The notes under the pieces: generated by a model
Told to the model about the DNA's origin: nothing
What the model saw: the letters and a program-made list of their open reading frames with translations, nothing else
The model's database searches: none
Position numbers and translations under genes: made by a program
In this document: piece by piece, positions 8,059 to 16,851 of the stretch
How the letters are laid out: the number at the start of each line of letters is the position of its first letter
Numbering within the stretch: position 1 is the stretch's first letter
NCBI GenBank assembly: GCA_964512995.1
Contig: CAZELM010000003.1
Span: 1-64,000 of the forward strand
DNA: 64,000 bases
From: CAZELM01 sp964512995
Lineage (GTDB): Bacteria > CSSED10-310
Direction of reading: 5' to 3'

Positions 8059-9744
8059 ATGTGGCGTATCAATCGAACCTATCGTAATTTGCAGCGAATG
8101 CAGAATATCCTGAATGTGCTCCTGAAACATGGTTTCGGGCAGATTATCAGGAGATTGGGGTTGCATCGTTTGCTTCCTCTGGGAAAACAGGCGTCTGCAT
8201 TTGCATCCGATGAACGAACGAGCACCGAACCATTGACGCTGCCGGAACGGTTCAGGTTGGTGTTGGAGGAGTTGGGACCCACATTCATCAAATTCGGTCA
8301 GGTATTGAGTTCCCGGCCGGATATCATTCCAGAATCATTCATTCACGAACTGAAAAAACTTCGGGAGGATGTCCGTCCGCTTCCGTATGGTATCATTCGA
8401 GCATCGGTAGAAAAGGAACTCAATCAGCCGATCCCGGATATTTATGAGTGGTTTGATCCGGAACCCGCGGCTGCGGCTTCGATCGGTCAGGTGCATTTTG
8501 CCCGTCTGAAAACGGGTGATGAGGTCGTCGTAAAAGTATTGCGGCCTGGAATTGAAAAAATTATCCGGAATGATCTCGATATCCTGATTGCCATTGCGGG
8601 ACTGATTGACCGGCACCTTGAGAATCTGGCGCAGTTTGATCCGATCGGATTGGTGCGTGAGTTTGAAAAGACGATTCTGAAGGAAGTCGATTTCACCGTT
8701 GAAGCGGTCAATACGGAGCGATTTTATCACAACCTGAAAGATGATGAGAGCGTTGTGATTCCGAAGGTTTACTGGGAATACTCCAGCCGCAGCGTGTTGA
8801 TACTGGAGCGTTTGCGGGGTTTTCCGATGGACGATTTTCAGCGGATCGAAGAAGCTGGTCTGGATAAATCCCGCCTGGCCAGGGAAGGAATGCGTATCTT
8901 TCTCCGCCAGATTCTCGAATTCGGATTTTTTCATGCCGATCCGCATCCGGGAAATGTTCTGGCTTTGCCGAATGGGAAAATCGGGCTGGTTGATTTTGGC
9001 ATGGTGGGAAGGCTGGATCCGAATACGGATGAAAATCTGTCGTCACTGATCCTGGGTATTCTGAATCAGGATTACGGCCGGATGGTTGTCGCGCTGAAGG
9101 GGCTGGGGTTTGAATTCGAGGATGTCAAGACGACACAGGTTCAAATGGAACTGCGAGAGTTGGTGGAGATATATTATGGGTTGCCATTGAAACGGATCGG
9201 CATATCGGATCTGATCATGAAGCTGATCGAATCGGTGATGAAATACGATATCAAGGTTCCTCCCAATTTTTTCCTGTTGACGCGGGCGATGGTTGTTGCG
9301 GAGGGGATCGGTCGGCAATTGGATCCCACGATCGATGTTGTTGCCATTGGAAAACCGATGATTGTGGAGATCCTGAAACGAAGGAGCGATCCACAGAAGA
9401 TGATGAAGGAGATGCTGGTCGCGGCCAATGAGATGCGGCATTGTGCGACTGTACTCCCCGGATATGTGGAAACACTGTTCAGTAAATTGTGCCGGGGAAA
9501 CCTCCGGATTGAATTCTCCCATGTCAACCTGGAAACGTTTTACCATGAAATGGAACGTCTGGGGAACCGGATCGCGTATAGTGCGATCCTGAGTGCACTG
9601 ATTATCGGCTCATCTCTGGTCATCCTGTCGGACAAAGGACCCCTTCTATTTGGTATGCCTGCCCTGGGGATGATCGGGTATGCCCTGGCTGGGATTGTCT
9701 GTATTTTTCTGATCGTTTCCATTGTCCGGTCCGGAAAAATCTGA
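8059..9744 (+). CDS. ABC1/UbiB (AarF) family atypical kinase-like protein
   Basis: ATG at 8059 is chosen over an in-frame ATG at 8017 because GGAGGG lies at 8045-8050, 8 nt upstream. The 561-residue product has the family hallmarks: the KxGQ motif FIKFGQVLSSRPD (near residues 76-88), the alanine-rich nucleotide loop AAAASIGQVHFA, the VVKV lysine, HADPHPGN, and VDFGMVGRL. Two C-terminal membrane helices (IAYSAILSALIIGSSLVIL and a second ending FLIVSIV) match bacterial UbiB. Family members support ubiquinone or other isoprenoid-lipid metabolism. No quinone genes flank it, so the pathway is not established. Confidence 0.93.
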   Translation: MWRINRTYRNLQRMQNILNVLLKHGFGQIIRRLGLHRLLPLGKQASAFASDERTSTEPLTLPERFRLVLEELGPTFIKFGQVLSSRPDIIPESFIHELKKLREDVRPLPYGIIRASVEKELNQPIPDIYEWFDPEPAAAASIGQVHFARLKTGDEVVVKVLRPGIEKIIRNDLDILIAIAGLIDRHLENLAQFDPIGLVREFEKTILKEVDFTVEAVNTERFYHNLKDDESVVIPKVYWEYSSRSVLILERLRGFPMDDFQRIEEAGLDKSRLAREGMRIFLRQILEFGFFHADPHPGNVLALPNGKIGLVDFGMVGRLDPNTDENLSSLILGILNQDYGRMVVALKGLGFEFEDVKTTQVQMELRELVEIYYGLPLKRIGISDLIMKLIESVMKYDIKVPPNFFLLTRAMVVAEGIGRQLDPTIDVVAIGKPMIVEILKRRSDPQKMMKEMLVAANEMRHCATVLPGYVETLFSKLCRGNLRIEFSHVNLETFYHEMERLGNRIAYSAILSALIIGSSLVILSDKGPLLFGMPALGMIGYALAGIVCIFLIVSIVRSGKI

Positions 9745-9853
9745 ACGATCGGTACGATCTGCACCATAAGTCCGGGATGAGGTTGATTCTGACGGTATTC
9801 TTCGATAATCTACCATCTGTGTTCGGGCAGATCTCCAGAAACTGAGGGTGAAT

Positions 9854-10426
9854 ATGGTCAGCGACAAGGTTAATCGAACAAACTGGGTCATTGGTCTGTT
9901 ATTGATACTGGCATCGGTTTCTTTGACCAGTTGTGATAATGATTCGAAAAATGGCCGGTTTGATGTCACATTTTATTCTGACAGCGATACGCTGGATGAT
10001 AATACAGTGACACTTCAGATGGTTGAATATACCGATGATCTGCTGGTGTTGTCTGTGGATGTTAATAACATTACGAACGGAGCGATTCACTCCATATTTT
10101 TCGATATGGTATTTCGAAGTGAAATCCTGCAGTATACCGGTTATGGCATCGGGAACCTTCTGGAAGGATCCGGCTCAGTCTCTTATATGGTCGCTCCGGA
10201 TTCTCAGGACGCAGACCGGCTGATCGCCGGGATTGCTCTGGTCGGAAATACAGCGTTATCGAATGGTGATGGCGTTGCCATCTATTTGTTTTTTAAGCCG
10301 ATCCATGCCGGAAATTGCCCGTTTCGATTTGAAAATGCGTGGATGAAAGATAATAATGGCGCATCAGGTCGGCCGATCACCGGAATATCTTGGTATGGTG
10401 GAGAGGCAGGAGTTTCTCTGTATTGA
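9854..10426 (+). CDS. lipoprotein with a cohesin-like domain
   Basis: ATG at 9854 follows GAGGG with a 5-nt gap; a GTG at 9848 is the alternative. The 190-residue protein has a signal peptide ending in lipobox LTSC (C27), so it should be lipid-anchored. The mature part resembles a cohesin jelly-roll. It has LVLSVDVNNITNGAIHSIFF, then a DMVFRSEILQYTGY stretch like the conserved 'F.L.YDp..L' of cohesins, then DRLIAGIALVG, and NGDGVAIYLFFKP like 'GDGvl..i.F.v'. Two other window proteins carry dockerin segments. Cohesin identity is inferred from pattern, not from a search. It could be another immunoglobulin-like adhesin domain. Confidence 0.65.
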   Translation: MVSDKVNRTNWVIGLLLILASVSLTSCDNDSKNGRFDVTFYSDSDTLDDNTVTLQMVEYTDDLLVLSVDVNNITNGAIHSIFFDMVFRSEILQYTGYGIGNLLEGSGSVSYMVAPDSQDADRLIAGIALVGNTALSNGDGVAIYLFFKPIHAGNCPFRFENAWMKDNNGASGRPITGISWYGGEAGVSLY

Positions 10427-10445
10427 TGATTGGGAAACATGATAT

Positions 10446-11108
10446 ATGATTAAATATTCAGTCATTGCCGGGCTGTTTTTCGTCGTATGCCTTTCAGCGA
10501 GGGCGGATATTTTTTCCTATAAGGATGAAAATGGCATTCTGCACATTGGAAACCGTCCGGAGATCAAGAAATATGGGAAACTGTTTATCAAGGAGCACCC
10601 GCGCAGATTCGTGGATAACCGAAGCGCGGAGGAGATCATACAGGTCATTGACCGGATTGCAGACGCAGAAGGTGTGGATAAATTGCTTGTACGGGCTGTC
10701 GCCAGAGCGGAATCAGGATTTCAACCCAACGCGGTGTCTCCGAAAGGCGCTATCGGTGTGATGCAATTGATGCCTGCCACGGCGGAACGGTTTGAAGTGA
10801 AGGATATTTATCATGTGGAGGAAAACATCAAAGGCGGTATTCGATATCTGAAATACCTCCAGGGGTTGTTCCCGGATGATATCCGCCTTGCGATTGCTGC
10901 GTACAATGCAGGAGAAAATCGGGTACTTCAGAACGGTACCATTCCGGAAATTACTGAGACAATCGAATATGTGGATCGGGTCATTCAGAATTACAATCAG
11001 TATCAAGGCAAAGCATCAGCTCCGGAACCGACCAAAAGACCGAACATCAGTCGCCCGGTGCGAAAGATAAAAGACGAAAAAGGCTGTTTACACCTTACAA
11101 ACCTTTGA
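10446..11108 (+). CDS. SLT-type lytic transglycosylase with N-terminal DUF4124-like segment
   Basis: The 220-residue protein starts with a signal peptide, then a DUF4124-like strand pair (DIFSYKDENGILHIGNRPE), then a soluble lytic transglycosylase domain. The catalytic glutamate is E89 in RAVARAESGFQPNAVS, followed by GAIGVMQLMPATAERF and AAYNAGENRV, all diagnostic of the SLT family. It cleaves peptidoglycan between MurNAc and GlcNAc in the periplasm. The C-terminus (KDEKGCLHLTNL) looks like a second partial DUF4124 motif. The gene lies 19 bp after the cohesin-like lipoprotein gene and may share its transcript. Confidence 0.92.
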   Translation: MIKYSVIAGLFFVVCLSARADIFSYKDENGILHIGNRPEIKKYGKLFIKEHPRRFVDNRSAEEIIQVIDRIADAEGVDKLLVRAVARAESGFQPNAVSPKGAIGVMQLMPATAERFEVKDIYHVEENIKGGIRYLKYLQGLFPDDIRLAIAAYNAGENRVLQNGTIPEITETIEYVDRVIQNYNQYQGKASAPEPTKRPNISRPVRKIKDEKGCLHLTNL

Positions 11109-11179
11109 TTGATGCAAGAACATATGATATATCTGTCAATATTGGAGGCGGTGTAAAATAAATAGATTCAGGAGCGGGT

Positions 11180-11395
11180 ATGATAAAGGGTATTGCTTAT
11201 GTGAATCATGGGTTTCGATACCAGATTCATGCAACGGATCGGGTTCATGAGAAAATGGGAGTTGTCGTCGTTGATGCCAATGTTGAAGAATTCAACACAA
11301 AGGTGACAATATTTGAAACCGGTGTCGTTATCATAGATTCTCCGTTTCGCCGAATCGAGTATAATCTGAAGGATGGCAATCTGATATGCGAATAG
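11180..11395 (+). CDS. small protein of unknown function
   Basis: This 71-residue ORF follows GGAG at a suitable distance and overlaps the next gene by 10 bp, which supports translation. It has no signal peptide or membrane segment. The pattern alternates short hydrophobic strands (GVVVVDANV, VTIFETGVVIID) with charged residues, suggesting a small beta-rich fold. I do not recognise the family. Its coupling to the PEGA-domain gene suggests related roles, but this is inference. Confidence 0.65.
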   Translation: MIKGIAYVNHGFRYQIHATDRVHEKMGVVVVDANVEEFNTKVTIFETGVVIIDSPFRRIEYNLKDGNLICE

Positions 11396-12408
11396 GTGTG
11401 AACTCCGCGATCGTCAGCTCCATGGGATGGTGTCTGGTTTTATTGGGATTAGTGGTTTGTTTTCAGCCCGTATCTTATGCTGAATCGCCGTTATCTCCGG
11501 ACGATATCATTTCTCTTTGCAATCAAGGCACTGCCGAATCAAAAATGGTTTCCATTATTCATACCCGAGGGATCGGATTTGAAATGGATCTGCCGGTTAT
11601 GCAGAAATTGCTCAATGGAAATGTATCTTCCGGAATCATCCAGGTGTTGATGGGTTTAAGCAATAGCTCCGAAAAGCAGCCGGTATCCAAGCAGTTTCTT
11701 CCGGAGGCTGTGCCGGGGATCTCCCTTTCCACCGATCCACCCGGTTTTTCTGTTGTGGTTGATGGAATCGAGATGGGTGTCACGCCATTTTATTCCAATA
11801 AACTGACACGCGGAAAGCATCTTCTCACCGTGGAACATCCGTTATTTTTTTCCCGTCAGGAAGAGGTCGATTTAAGTGGGAAAAAGGGTGTGGCATTGAA
11901 CTGGAAGATGGAAGCGCGGGAGCCATTGATTCTGGTAAATGTTCAGGTCAGCAGCAAAGAAAAAGATTATCCCTGGTCGTGGATTATCCGGCCGCGCGAT
12001 AACTGTCCCGGAACGACAACGGTGAAACTGGTTCCCTGGCAGACCATATCCAATAACTCCGAAGCGATTTTTATTTTTTCGGATGAATCCAAACGTGTGT
12101 ATCGGGGTTCAGGGAAAGCGTGTCTGGAAGTTCTTTTGTGGCGGGGCGAAATCCGGAAGGATCTGCCAATACATGATCTTCCTCCGAGCAATGCCCGTTA
12201 TTTCATTTCCGATATCACATTCACGGGGATGGAGAGTATCGATATGGATCTCCTGATCCAGGTCGACGAGTTGGATCCGTTGCATCCCAAGGTGACATTG
12301 GAATCGGATAATGGAACATTGACATCGACCAGAGAATCGGTATCAAAACAAAGCGCAGAATCCAAAAAGGATCGGGCACTGGAAAATATCGATCTGATAC
12401 TCAAGTGA
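11386..12408 (+). CDS. secreted PEGA-domain protein
   Basis: The 340-residue product has a signal peptide ending about residue 32 (SYAES) and a PEGA domain at about residues 112-170 (ISLSTDPPGFSVVVDG, then GVTPFYSNKLTRGKHLLTVE). PEGA repeats are surface or periplasmic beta-sandwich modules. The C-terminal half (190-315) is a second beta-rich region without a family I recognise, and the tail is charged. The gene overlaps its upstream neighbour by 10 bp and the rsmD start by 4 bp, so it is translationally coupled on both sides. Confidence 0.8.
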   Translation: MRIGVNSAIVSSMGWCLVLLGLVVCFQPVSYAESPLSPDDIISLCNQGTAESKMVSIIHTRGIGFEMDLPVMQKLLNGNVSSGIIQVLMGLSNSSEKQPVSKQFLPEAVPGISLSTDPPGFSVVVDGIEMGVTPFYSNKLTRGKHLLTVEHPLFFSRQEEVDLSGKKGVALNWKMEAREPLILVNVQVSSKEKDYPWSWIIRPRDNCPGTTTVKLVPWQTISNNSEAIFIFSDESKRVYRGSGKACLEVLLWRGEIRKDLPIHDLPPSNARYFISDITFTGMESIDMDLLIQVDELDPLHPKVTLESDNGTLTSTRESVSKQSAESKKDRALENIDLILK

Positions 12409-12986
12409 GAACACTCCCCAGAATAATCGCCGGCAGTCACCGGAATCATTGCCTGGAATTACCCTCCGGCTCTCTCGTACGCCCAACGCAGGAACGCGCC
12501 AGACGGAGTGTGTTTGATATTCTGGGAGATCGGGTGTTGTGCGGTCCGTTTCTGGATCTGTTTGCCGGGAGCGGGATCATGGGTTTCGAGGCCCTCTCCA
12601 GAGGAGTTCCGATGGCTGTGTTCATTGAAAGAGACCGGGAACTTGTTTCCTGTATGAAGCGCAATTATCGGAGACTGGGATTTTCTCAGACTGCCTGTTT
12701 TTATATGGATGATGTGATGAAACGCGTGAAGAGGATCTGTGATCAGGTATCGTTTGCGCATATCTATATCGATCCCCCCTATCAATCGGATGCCGTCCAT
12801 CAGACTCTGACTGTCCTCTCAACGTGCAGCCTGGCAGAGGAGTGTGTGGTAATGGCCGAACATCATCATAAATTACTGCTTGCAGATGCATACCCGGCGA
12901 TTCGTATCATGCGGCAGGAACGTTATGGCGAAACAGCCGTTACTTTCTGGGAAAAAATGCGAACTGCGCCTGATGATCGGATGTGA
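12405..12986 (+). CDS. rsmD: 16S rRNA (guanine966-N2)-methyltransferase RsmD
   Basis: The 193-residue protein matches RsmD in length and motifs. It has an N-terminal RIIAGSHR-like segment followed by RPTQERARRSVFDIL, the SAM-binding LDLFAGSGIMGFEALSRG, and the catalytic IDPPY motif in IYIDPPYQ. It methylates G966 of 16S rRNA during 30S assembly. A GTG start at 12405 overlaps the TGA of the PEGA gene. The next gene is coaD, 3 bp downstream, and the rsmD-coaD pair is conserved widely in bacteria. Confidence 0.95.
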   Translation: MRTLPRIIAGSHRNHCLELPSGSLVRPTQERARRSVFDILGDRVLCGPFLDLFAGSGIMGFEALSRGVPMAVFIERDRELVSCMKRNYRRLGFSQTACFYMDDVMKRVKRICDQVSFAHIYIDPPYQSDAVHQTLTVLSTCSLAEECVVMAEHHHKLLLADAYPAIRIMRQERYGETAVTFWEKMRTAPDDRM

Positions 12987-12989
12987 CCC

Positions 12990-13475
12990 ATGGTACACGC
13001 TGTCTATCCGGGAAGTTTTGATCCGATAACAAATGGACATCTGGATATTATTCGACGGGCGCTGAAAATATTCGATATCCTGACCGTTGTCGTTATGAAC
13101 AACTCCAAGAAAATACCGATGTTTTCCATTGAAGAACGGGAGGAATTGATCCGGAAAACGGTTCGATTGGAAAATCTTTCGGTGATGGTCGATCATTCGG
13201 ATGGATTATTGGTTGATTACGCAGACCGGATTCATGCGAATGTGATTCTGCGAGGCTTACGGGCGGTATCGGATTTTGAATTTGAATTTCAGTTGTCACT
13301 GATGAACCGGAAATTGAATCCGAATATTCAGATGATGTATCTCATGTCCAGTTCCGATCTCACATTTCTCAGTTCGGGGCTGATCCGCGAAGTCGCTTCA
13401 TTGGGCGGTGATGTGTCTGCATTTGTACCCCAGCCCGTAATCGCACAACTCGCTCTGAAATTCAAGGGTGTTTGA
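12990..13475 (+). CDS. coaD: phosphopantetheine adenylyltransferase
   Basis: The 161-residue product is a textbook CoaD. It has AVYPGSFDPITNGHLDIIRRA at the N-terminus with the nucleotidyltransferase (T/H)xGH motif, then RGLRAVSDFEFEFQLSLMNR, and the C-terminal SSxxIRE-like segment FLSSGLIREVASLGGDV. It transfers AMP from ATP to 4'-phosphopantetheine in the penultimate step of coenzyme A synthesis. It lies 3 bp after rsmD. Its 3' end overlaps the convergent hydrolase gene by 14 bp. Confidence 0.97.
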   Translation: MVHAVYPGSFDPITNGHLDIIRRALKIFDILTVVVMNNSKKIPMFSIEEREELIRKTVRLENLSVMVDHSDGLLVDYADRIHANVILRGLRAVSDFEFEFQLSLMNRKLNPNIQMMYLMSSSDLTFLSSGLIREVASLGGDVSAFVPQPVIAQLALKFKGV

Positions 13476-14622
13476 AGGGGGGTCGGGAGTTCTGAAAGAC
13501 AGACAGCCAGGGCAATCCACGATATGGAACAACAGCGCATCGTTGGTGTGTCAGGTATTTCAGGGTAGAAGCGAGTTCTTTGGAAGAAACCATCTGTTTT
13601 GTTGTCCAGTCTTGAACCTGGATTTTCCATAAAACTTTTTCCGGTGGTATCAGGTAGCCACTCGCGAGTTTTTCGGATGCCGCCGCCAGTGATTGCCCGA
13701 TCTGATTGAATGAGAGATGGAGTTCTTTGCTGATCTGGTGTTGATATGCCATAACCGCCCAAAAATCGACTGGCAGAGGAAGGAGTTCCTCGAGATCCTG
13801 GGACAACCAGTTGCGCGCATTTTCGGGTGAAACCACGGTCTCATAATAGATATTCACCGCGATCTGAACGTTGGGATGTTTCGATTTGGCCTCCCGGAGG
13901 ATGCCATTGAGAATATGAGCAAGTTTTCGGGCTTTATATCGGCTCCATTCATAATATCTGGGGAGATATGCGGTATGGGTGGACGTCCGTTTGAAGAGCT
14001 TCCGCAGATCGGCAGTGGAAAAGGCTTTCCCGGAAAAACTCCGCCATGCCGAAGTAAAAAAATCGTCGGATTGCCGTGACACCCAGTCATCCTGAATGAG
14101 GATGCCATCAACGCCACTGTTGGCCAATTGAAGGATAATGGAGGATAAGCGTTGTCGGACATCTTCCCGGAATATATCGAGCTGTCCGCTGGGCAGCTTC
14201 TGACCGGTTGCGATTTCAGTTTTTGGACTATCCCATTCCGGGTGTTCTCGTAAGAGCCAGGGACATTTTCGGGTGGTGATCCAGGCGAAACATCGCAGCC
14301 CGGCATGATGCGCAGCAGACAGGATATGGGGTAAGAGGTTTGAGACGAGAGGTTCGCGGGATGTTTTGAAATACAATCCTGTCTCGGTTTTCTCCGGGAG
14401 AAGCAGGAAGGGTGTATCTCCCGGATTTTTGAACATCCGGATGATGATGGTGTCAACGCCCTGATCCGCCAGTTTCTTGAATTCGGTTTTCAGTTCCTTT
14501 TGAGATTTGCTTTCCAGAGAGAAGATCTGAACAGCGGCGGCCTGTTGTGCAATTACATGCGGACAAAGGCATACCCCGGTGATGAAAAAGATCAGCAGTG
14601 GGAGTTTGACGAAGGCAGTCAT
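13462..14622 (-). CDS. secreted glycoside-hydrolase-like protein (PgaB C-terminal / GH153-like)
   Basis: The 386-residue protein begins with a signal peptide (LPLLIFFITGVCLCPHVIAQ). It then reads like a TIM-barrel hydrolase: GVDTIIIRMF, HAAGLRCFAWITTRKCPWL-like strands, and GVDGILIQDDW at 170-180. The ILIQDD motif resembles the catalytic 'GILFxDD' of the C-terminal hydrolase domain of PgaB (GH153), which cleaves partially deacetylated poly-N-acetylglucosamine. The deacetylase domain of PgaB is absent. A related GHL10-type fold is possible. No pgaC or other pga genes are in the window, so the substrate is uncertain. Confidence 0.6.
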   Translation of the reverse strand: MTAFVKLPLLIFFITGVCLCPHVIAQQAAAVQIFSLESKSQKELKTEFKKLADQGVDTIIIRMFKNPGDTPFLLLPEKTETGLYFKTSREPLVSNLLPHILSAAHHAGLRCFAWITTRKCPWLLREHPEWDSPKTEIATGQKLPSGQLDIFREDVRQRLSSIILQLANSGVDGILIQDDWVSRQSDDFFTSAWRSFSGKAFSTADLRKLFKRTSTHTAYLPRYYEWSRYKARKLAHILNGILREAKSKHPNVQIAVNIYYETVVSPENARNWLSQDLEELLPLPVDFWAVMAYQHQISKELHLSFNQIGQSLAAASEKLASGYLIPPEKVLWKIQVQDWTTKQMVSSKELASTLKYLTHQRCAVVPYRGLPWLSVFQNSRPPFKHP

Positions 14623-14686
14623 CTTAACTAGATAATAGGGTGGAACGTTTCATGGATCAATTACTTTATTGGGGAGGAGTCAGTTT

Positions 14687-16714
14687 GTGGAACGGCATGA
14701 GGCAGAATCACGGATTTCGACACTGCGGACGCTTATTGAGGAACATAATTACCGGTACTATGTTCTGGATTCTCCGGTGATCTCGGATGGGGAGTATGAT
14801 GCGTTGATGCGGGAATTGATCGCACTGGAAACGGCCAATCCGGAGCTGATAACTCCTTTTTCGCCCACTCAGAAAGTTGGAGCGGCTCCGGTTGAATCCC
14901 TGGGAACCATCAGCCATCGGATACCGATGCTGAGCCTTGACAATGCGATGAATGTCGGTGAACTTCGCGATTTTGATGCCCGTATCAGACGGCTTCTGAC
15001 TATTCAGGAGCCACTGGTTTATATCTGTGAACCAAAGATGGATGGCATTGCAGTGGAACTGGTCTATGAGAATGGCGTGTTTGTCCTGGGATCGACTCGG
15101 GGAGATGGCGCTACCGGAGAAGATATCACGCTCAATCTGCGAACCATCCGCCAGCTCCCGCTGCGTCTCATCACCCTGCATCGGCCGGTTCCGGAGTTAT
15201 TGGAAGTCCGTGGCGAAGTTTTCATCAGCCGCCGGGATTTCAAAGCGTTGAATCAGCAACGGGTGGCAAATCAGGAGAATCTGTTTGCCAATCCCAGGAA
15301 TGCGGCAGCCGGGTCATTGCGGCAATTGAACTCCCAGATCACCGCTCAACGAAATCTTTCCCTGTATTGTTATGGAATGGGTTATGTTCGGGGAGCGGCG
15401 TTTTCGACGCATCAGGAAGTTCTGACGGCGTTTCATGCGTGGGGGTTACCGGTCAACAGCTTTTACCGAAAATGTAATGGGATCGAGGAAGTTGTCCGTG
15501 AATTTGAGGAGATGAACAGGGTTCGGGATGAATTGGAATATGAAGTGGATGGCATGGTAGTGAAAGTGGCGAACCTGGAATACTGGGATCGCCTGGGGCA
15601 GACGGCGCGAAGTCCCCGGTATGCGATTGCGTGTAAGTTTCCACCCCGGCAGGTCACTACCATATTGAGAAATATCGAGACGCAGGTCGGAAGAACCGGC
15701 GTGCTGACTCCCGTGGCAATCCTGGAACCGGTTCGGCTGGGGGGTGTTGAAGTGAGCCGGGCAACGCTCCACAATGCAGATGAAATAAAGAAGAAATCGA
15801 TCCGTATCGGCGACCGTGTCATTGTTCAACGAGCCGGCGATGTCATTCCGGAGATCGTCGGACCCGTCATTGCGGCACGAACGGGTTCTGAGCGGGAGTT
15901 TGCCATGCCGGCGGAATGTCCGGTCTGTCGGTCACCGGTCATCCAGGAGGAAGGGGAAGTTGCAGTCCGTTGCATCAATCCATCATGCCGGGCTCAGATC
16001 GAGGAGAATATCCTGCATTTTGCCTCCAAAGCAGCCATGGATATCGATGGGCTGGGGGGGAAACTGGTCGCTCAACTGGTGGAGAAAGGACTGGTTCGAG
16101 ATGTGGCGGATCTCTATTCTCTGAGTCTGGAAACCGTGATGTCTCTGGACCGGATGGGACTGAAATCTGCTCAAAATCTGTTGTCTGAAGTGGAAAAGTC
16201 AAAACACACGACACTCGGCAGAATTATCACGGCACTGGGAATTCGTTTAATCGGGGAGAATACCGCTCAGTTGCTTGCAGATCATTTTCAATCACTGGAT
16301 GCAATCCGGCAGGCGTCGATACAGCAATTTTTGGAAATCGAAGGGATCGGGCCGGAAGTCGCGAATTCCATCTATCATTTTTTTCAATCCGTTCGAGCTC
16401 AGGAACTCATCGATCGATTGCTGTCGGCCGGATTGCATGTTCTCCATCATCCGCAGGAATCAGGAAACAGCTCCAATGAAATATCCGGCAAAACATTCCT
16501 GTTCACCGGCACCTTGGCATCAATGTCTCGGAATGAGGCGAAGGAACGGGTAAAAAAATGGGGCGGCCGGGTGGTAACGACGATCAGCAACAACGTTGAT
16601 TATCTGGTGGTGGGAACTGATCCCGGATCAAAGCTTCGGAATGCCCAGGAGTTAAAAATAGGCATATTGACCGAAGAGGAATTCTGTAAACTCCTGGAAA
16701 TCGCTGCACCATGA
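14687..16714 (+). CDS. ligA: NAD-dependent DNA ligase
   Basis: A GTG start at 14687 follows GGGGAGGAG at 14671-14679 with ideal spacing; an upstream TTG at 14669 would place the start before that site. The 675-residue length is typical. Visible features are the NAD-binding Ia domain (HNYRYYVLDSPVISDGEYD), the active-site lysine in EPKMDGIAVELVYENG, and the OB-fold with NPRNAAAGSLRQLN nearby. After these come a four-cysteine zinc finger (CPVC and CINPSC), helix-hairpin-helix repeats (DIDGLGGKLV, EIEGIGPEVA), and a C-terminal BRCT domain (GKTFLFTGTLASMSRNEAKE). It seals nicks during replication and repair. Confidence 0.98.
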   Translation: MERHEAESRISTLRTLIEEHNYRYYVLDSPVISDGEYDALMRELIALETANPELITPFSPTQKVGAAPVESLGTISHRIPMLSLDNAMNVGELRDFDARIRRLLTIQEPLVYICEPKMDGIAVELVYENGVFVLGSTRGDGATGEDITLNLRTIRQLPLRLITLHRPVPELLEVRGEVFISRRDFKALNQQRVANQENLFANPRNAAAGSLRQLNSQITAQRNLSLYCYGMGYVRGAAFSTHQEVLTAFHAWGLPVNSFYRKCNGIEEVVREFEEMNRVRDELEYEVDGMVVKVANLEYWDRLGQTARSPRYAIACKFPPRQVTTILRNIETQVGRTGVLTPVAILEPVRLGGVEVSRATLHNADEIKKKSIRIGDRVIVQRAGDVIPEIVGPVIAARTGSEREFAMPAECPVCRSPVIQEEGEVAVRCINPSCRAQIEENILHFASKAAMDIDGLGGKLVAQLVEKGLVRDVADLYSLSLETVMSLDRMGLKSAQNLLSEVEKSKHTTLGRIITALGIRLIGENTAQLLADHFQSLDAIRQASIQQFLEIEGIGPEVANSIYHFFQSVRAQELIDRLLSAGLHVLHHPQESGNSSNEISGKTFLFTGTLASMSRNEAKERVKKWGGRVVTTISNNVDYLVVGTDPGSKLRNAQELKIGILTEEEFCKLLEIAAP

Positions 16715-16781
16715 TGAGTGAATGGGAATGGATTGACGAAGTTTCCATCGACATGTTATCGTCAGATGTTGGCTGATCAAT

Positions 16782-16828
16782 TGAACCAATCCGGGAGAGA
16801 GCCTTGTTTCATGTATCTGTTTGGTTCA
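16782..16828. promoter_or_regulatory. inverted repeat in the dnaA leader
   Basis: TGAACCAA at 16782-16789 is the perfect reverse complement of TTGGTTCA at 16821-16828. The arms are separated by 31 nt and end 23 bp before the dnaA start. No recognisable 9-mer DnaA box (TTWTNCACA) is seen in the 137-bp leader. The inverted repeat could be an operator or chance. Confidence 0.35.
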
Positions 16829-16851
16829 TTTAATGAGAAGGGGAGCTGGGT

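Noticed and set aside
16715..16851. oriC upstream of dnaA
   Set aside because: No DnaA-box 9-mers and only 137 bp available; not enough to call an origin.
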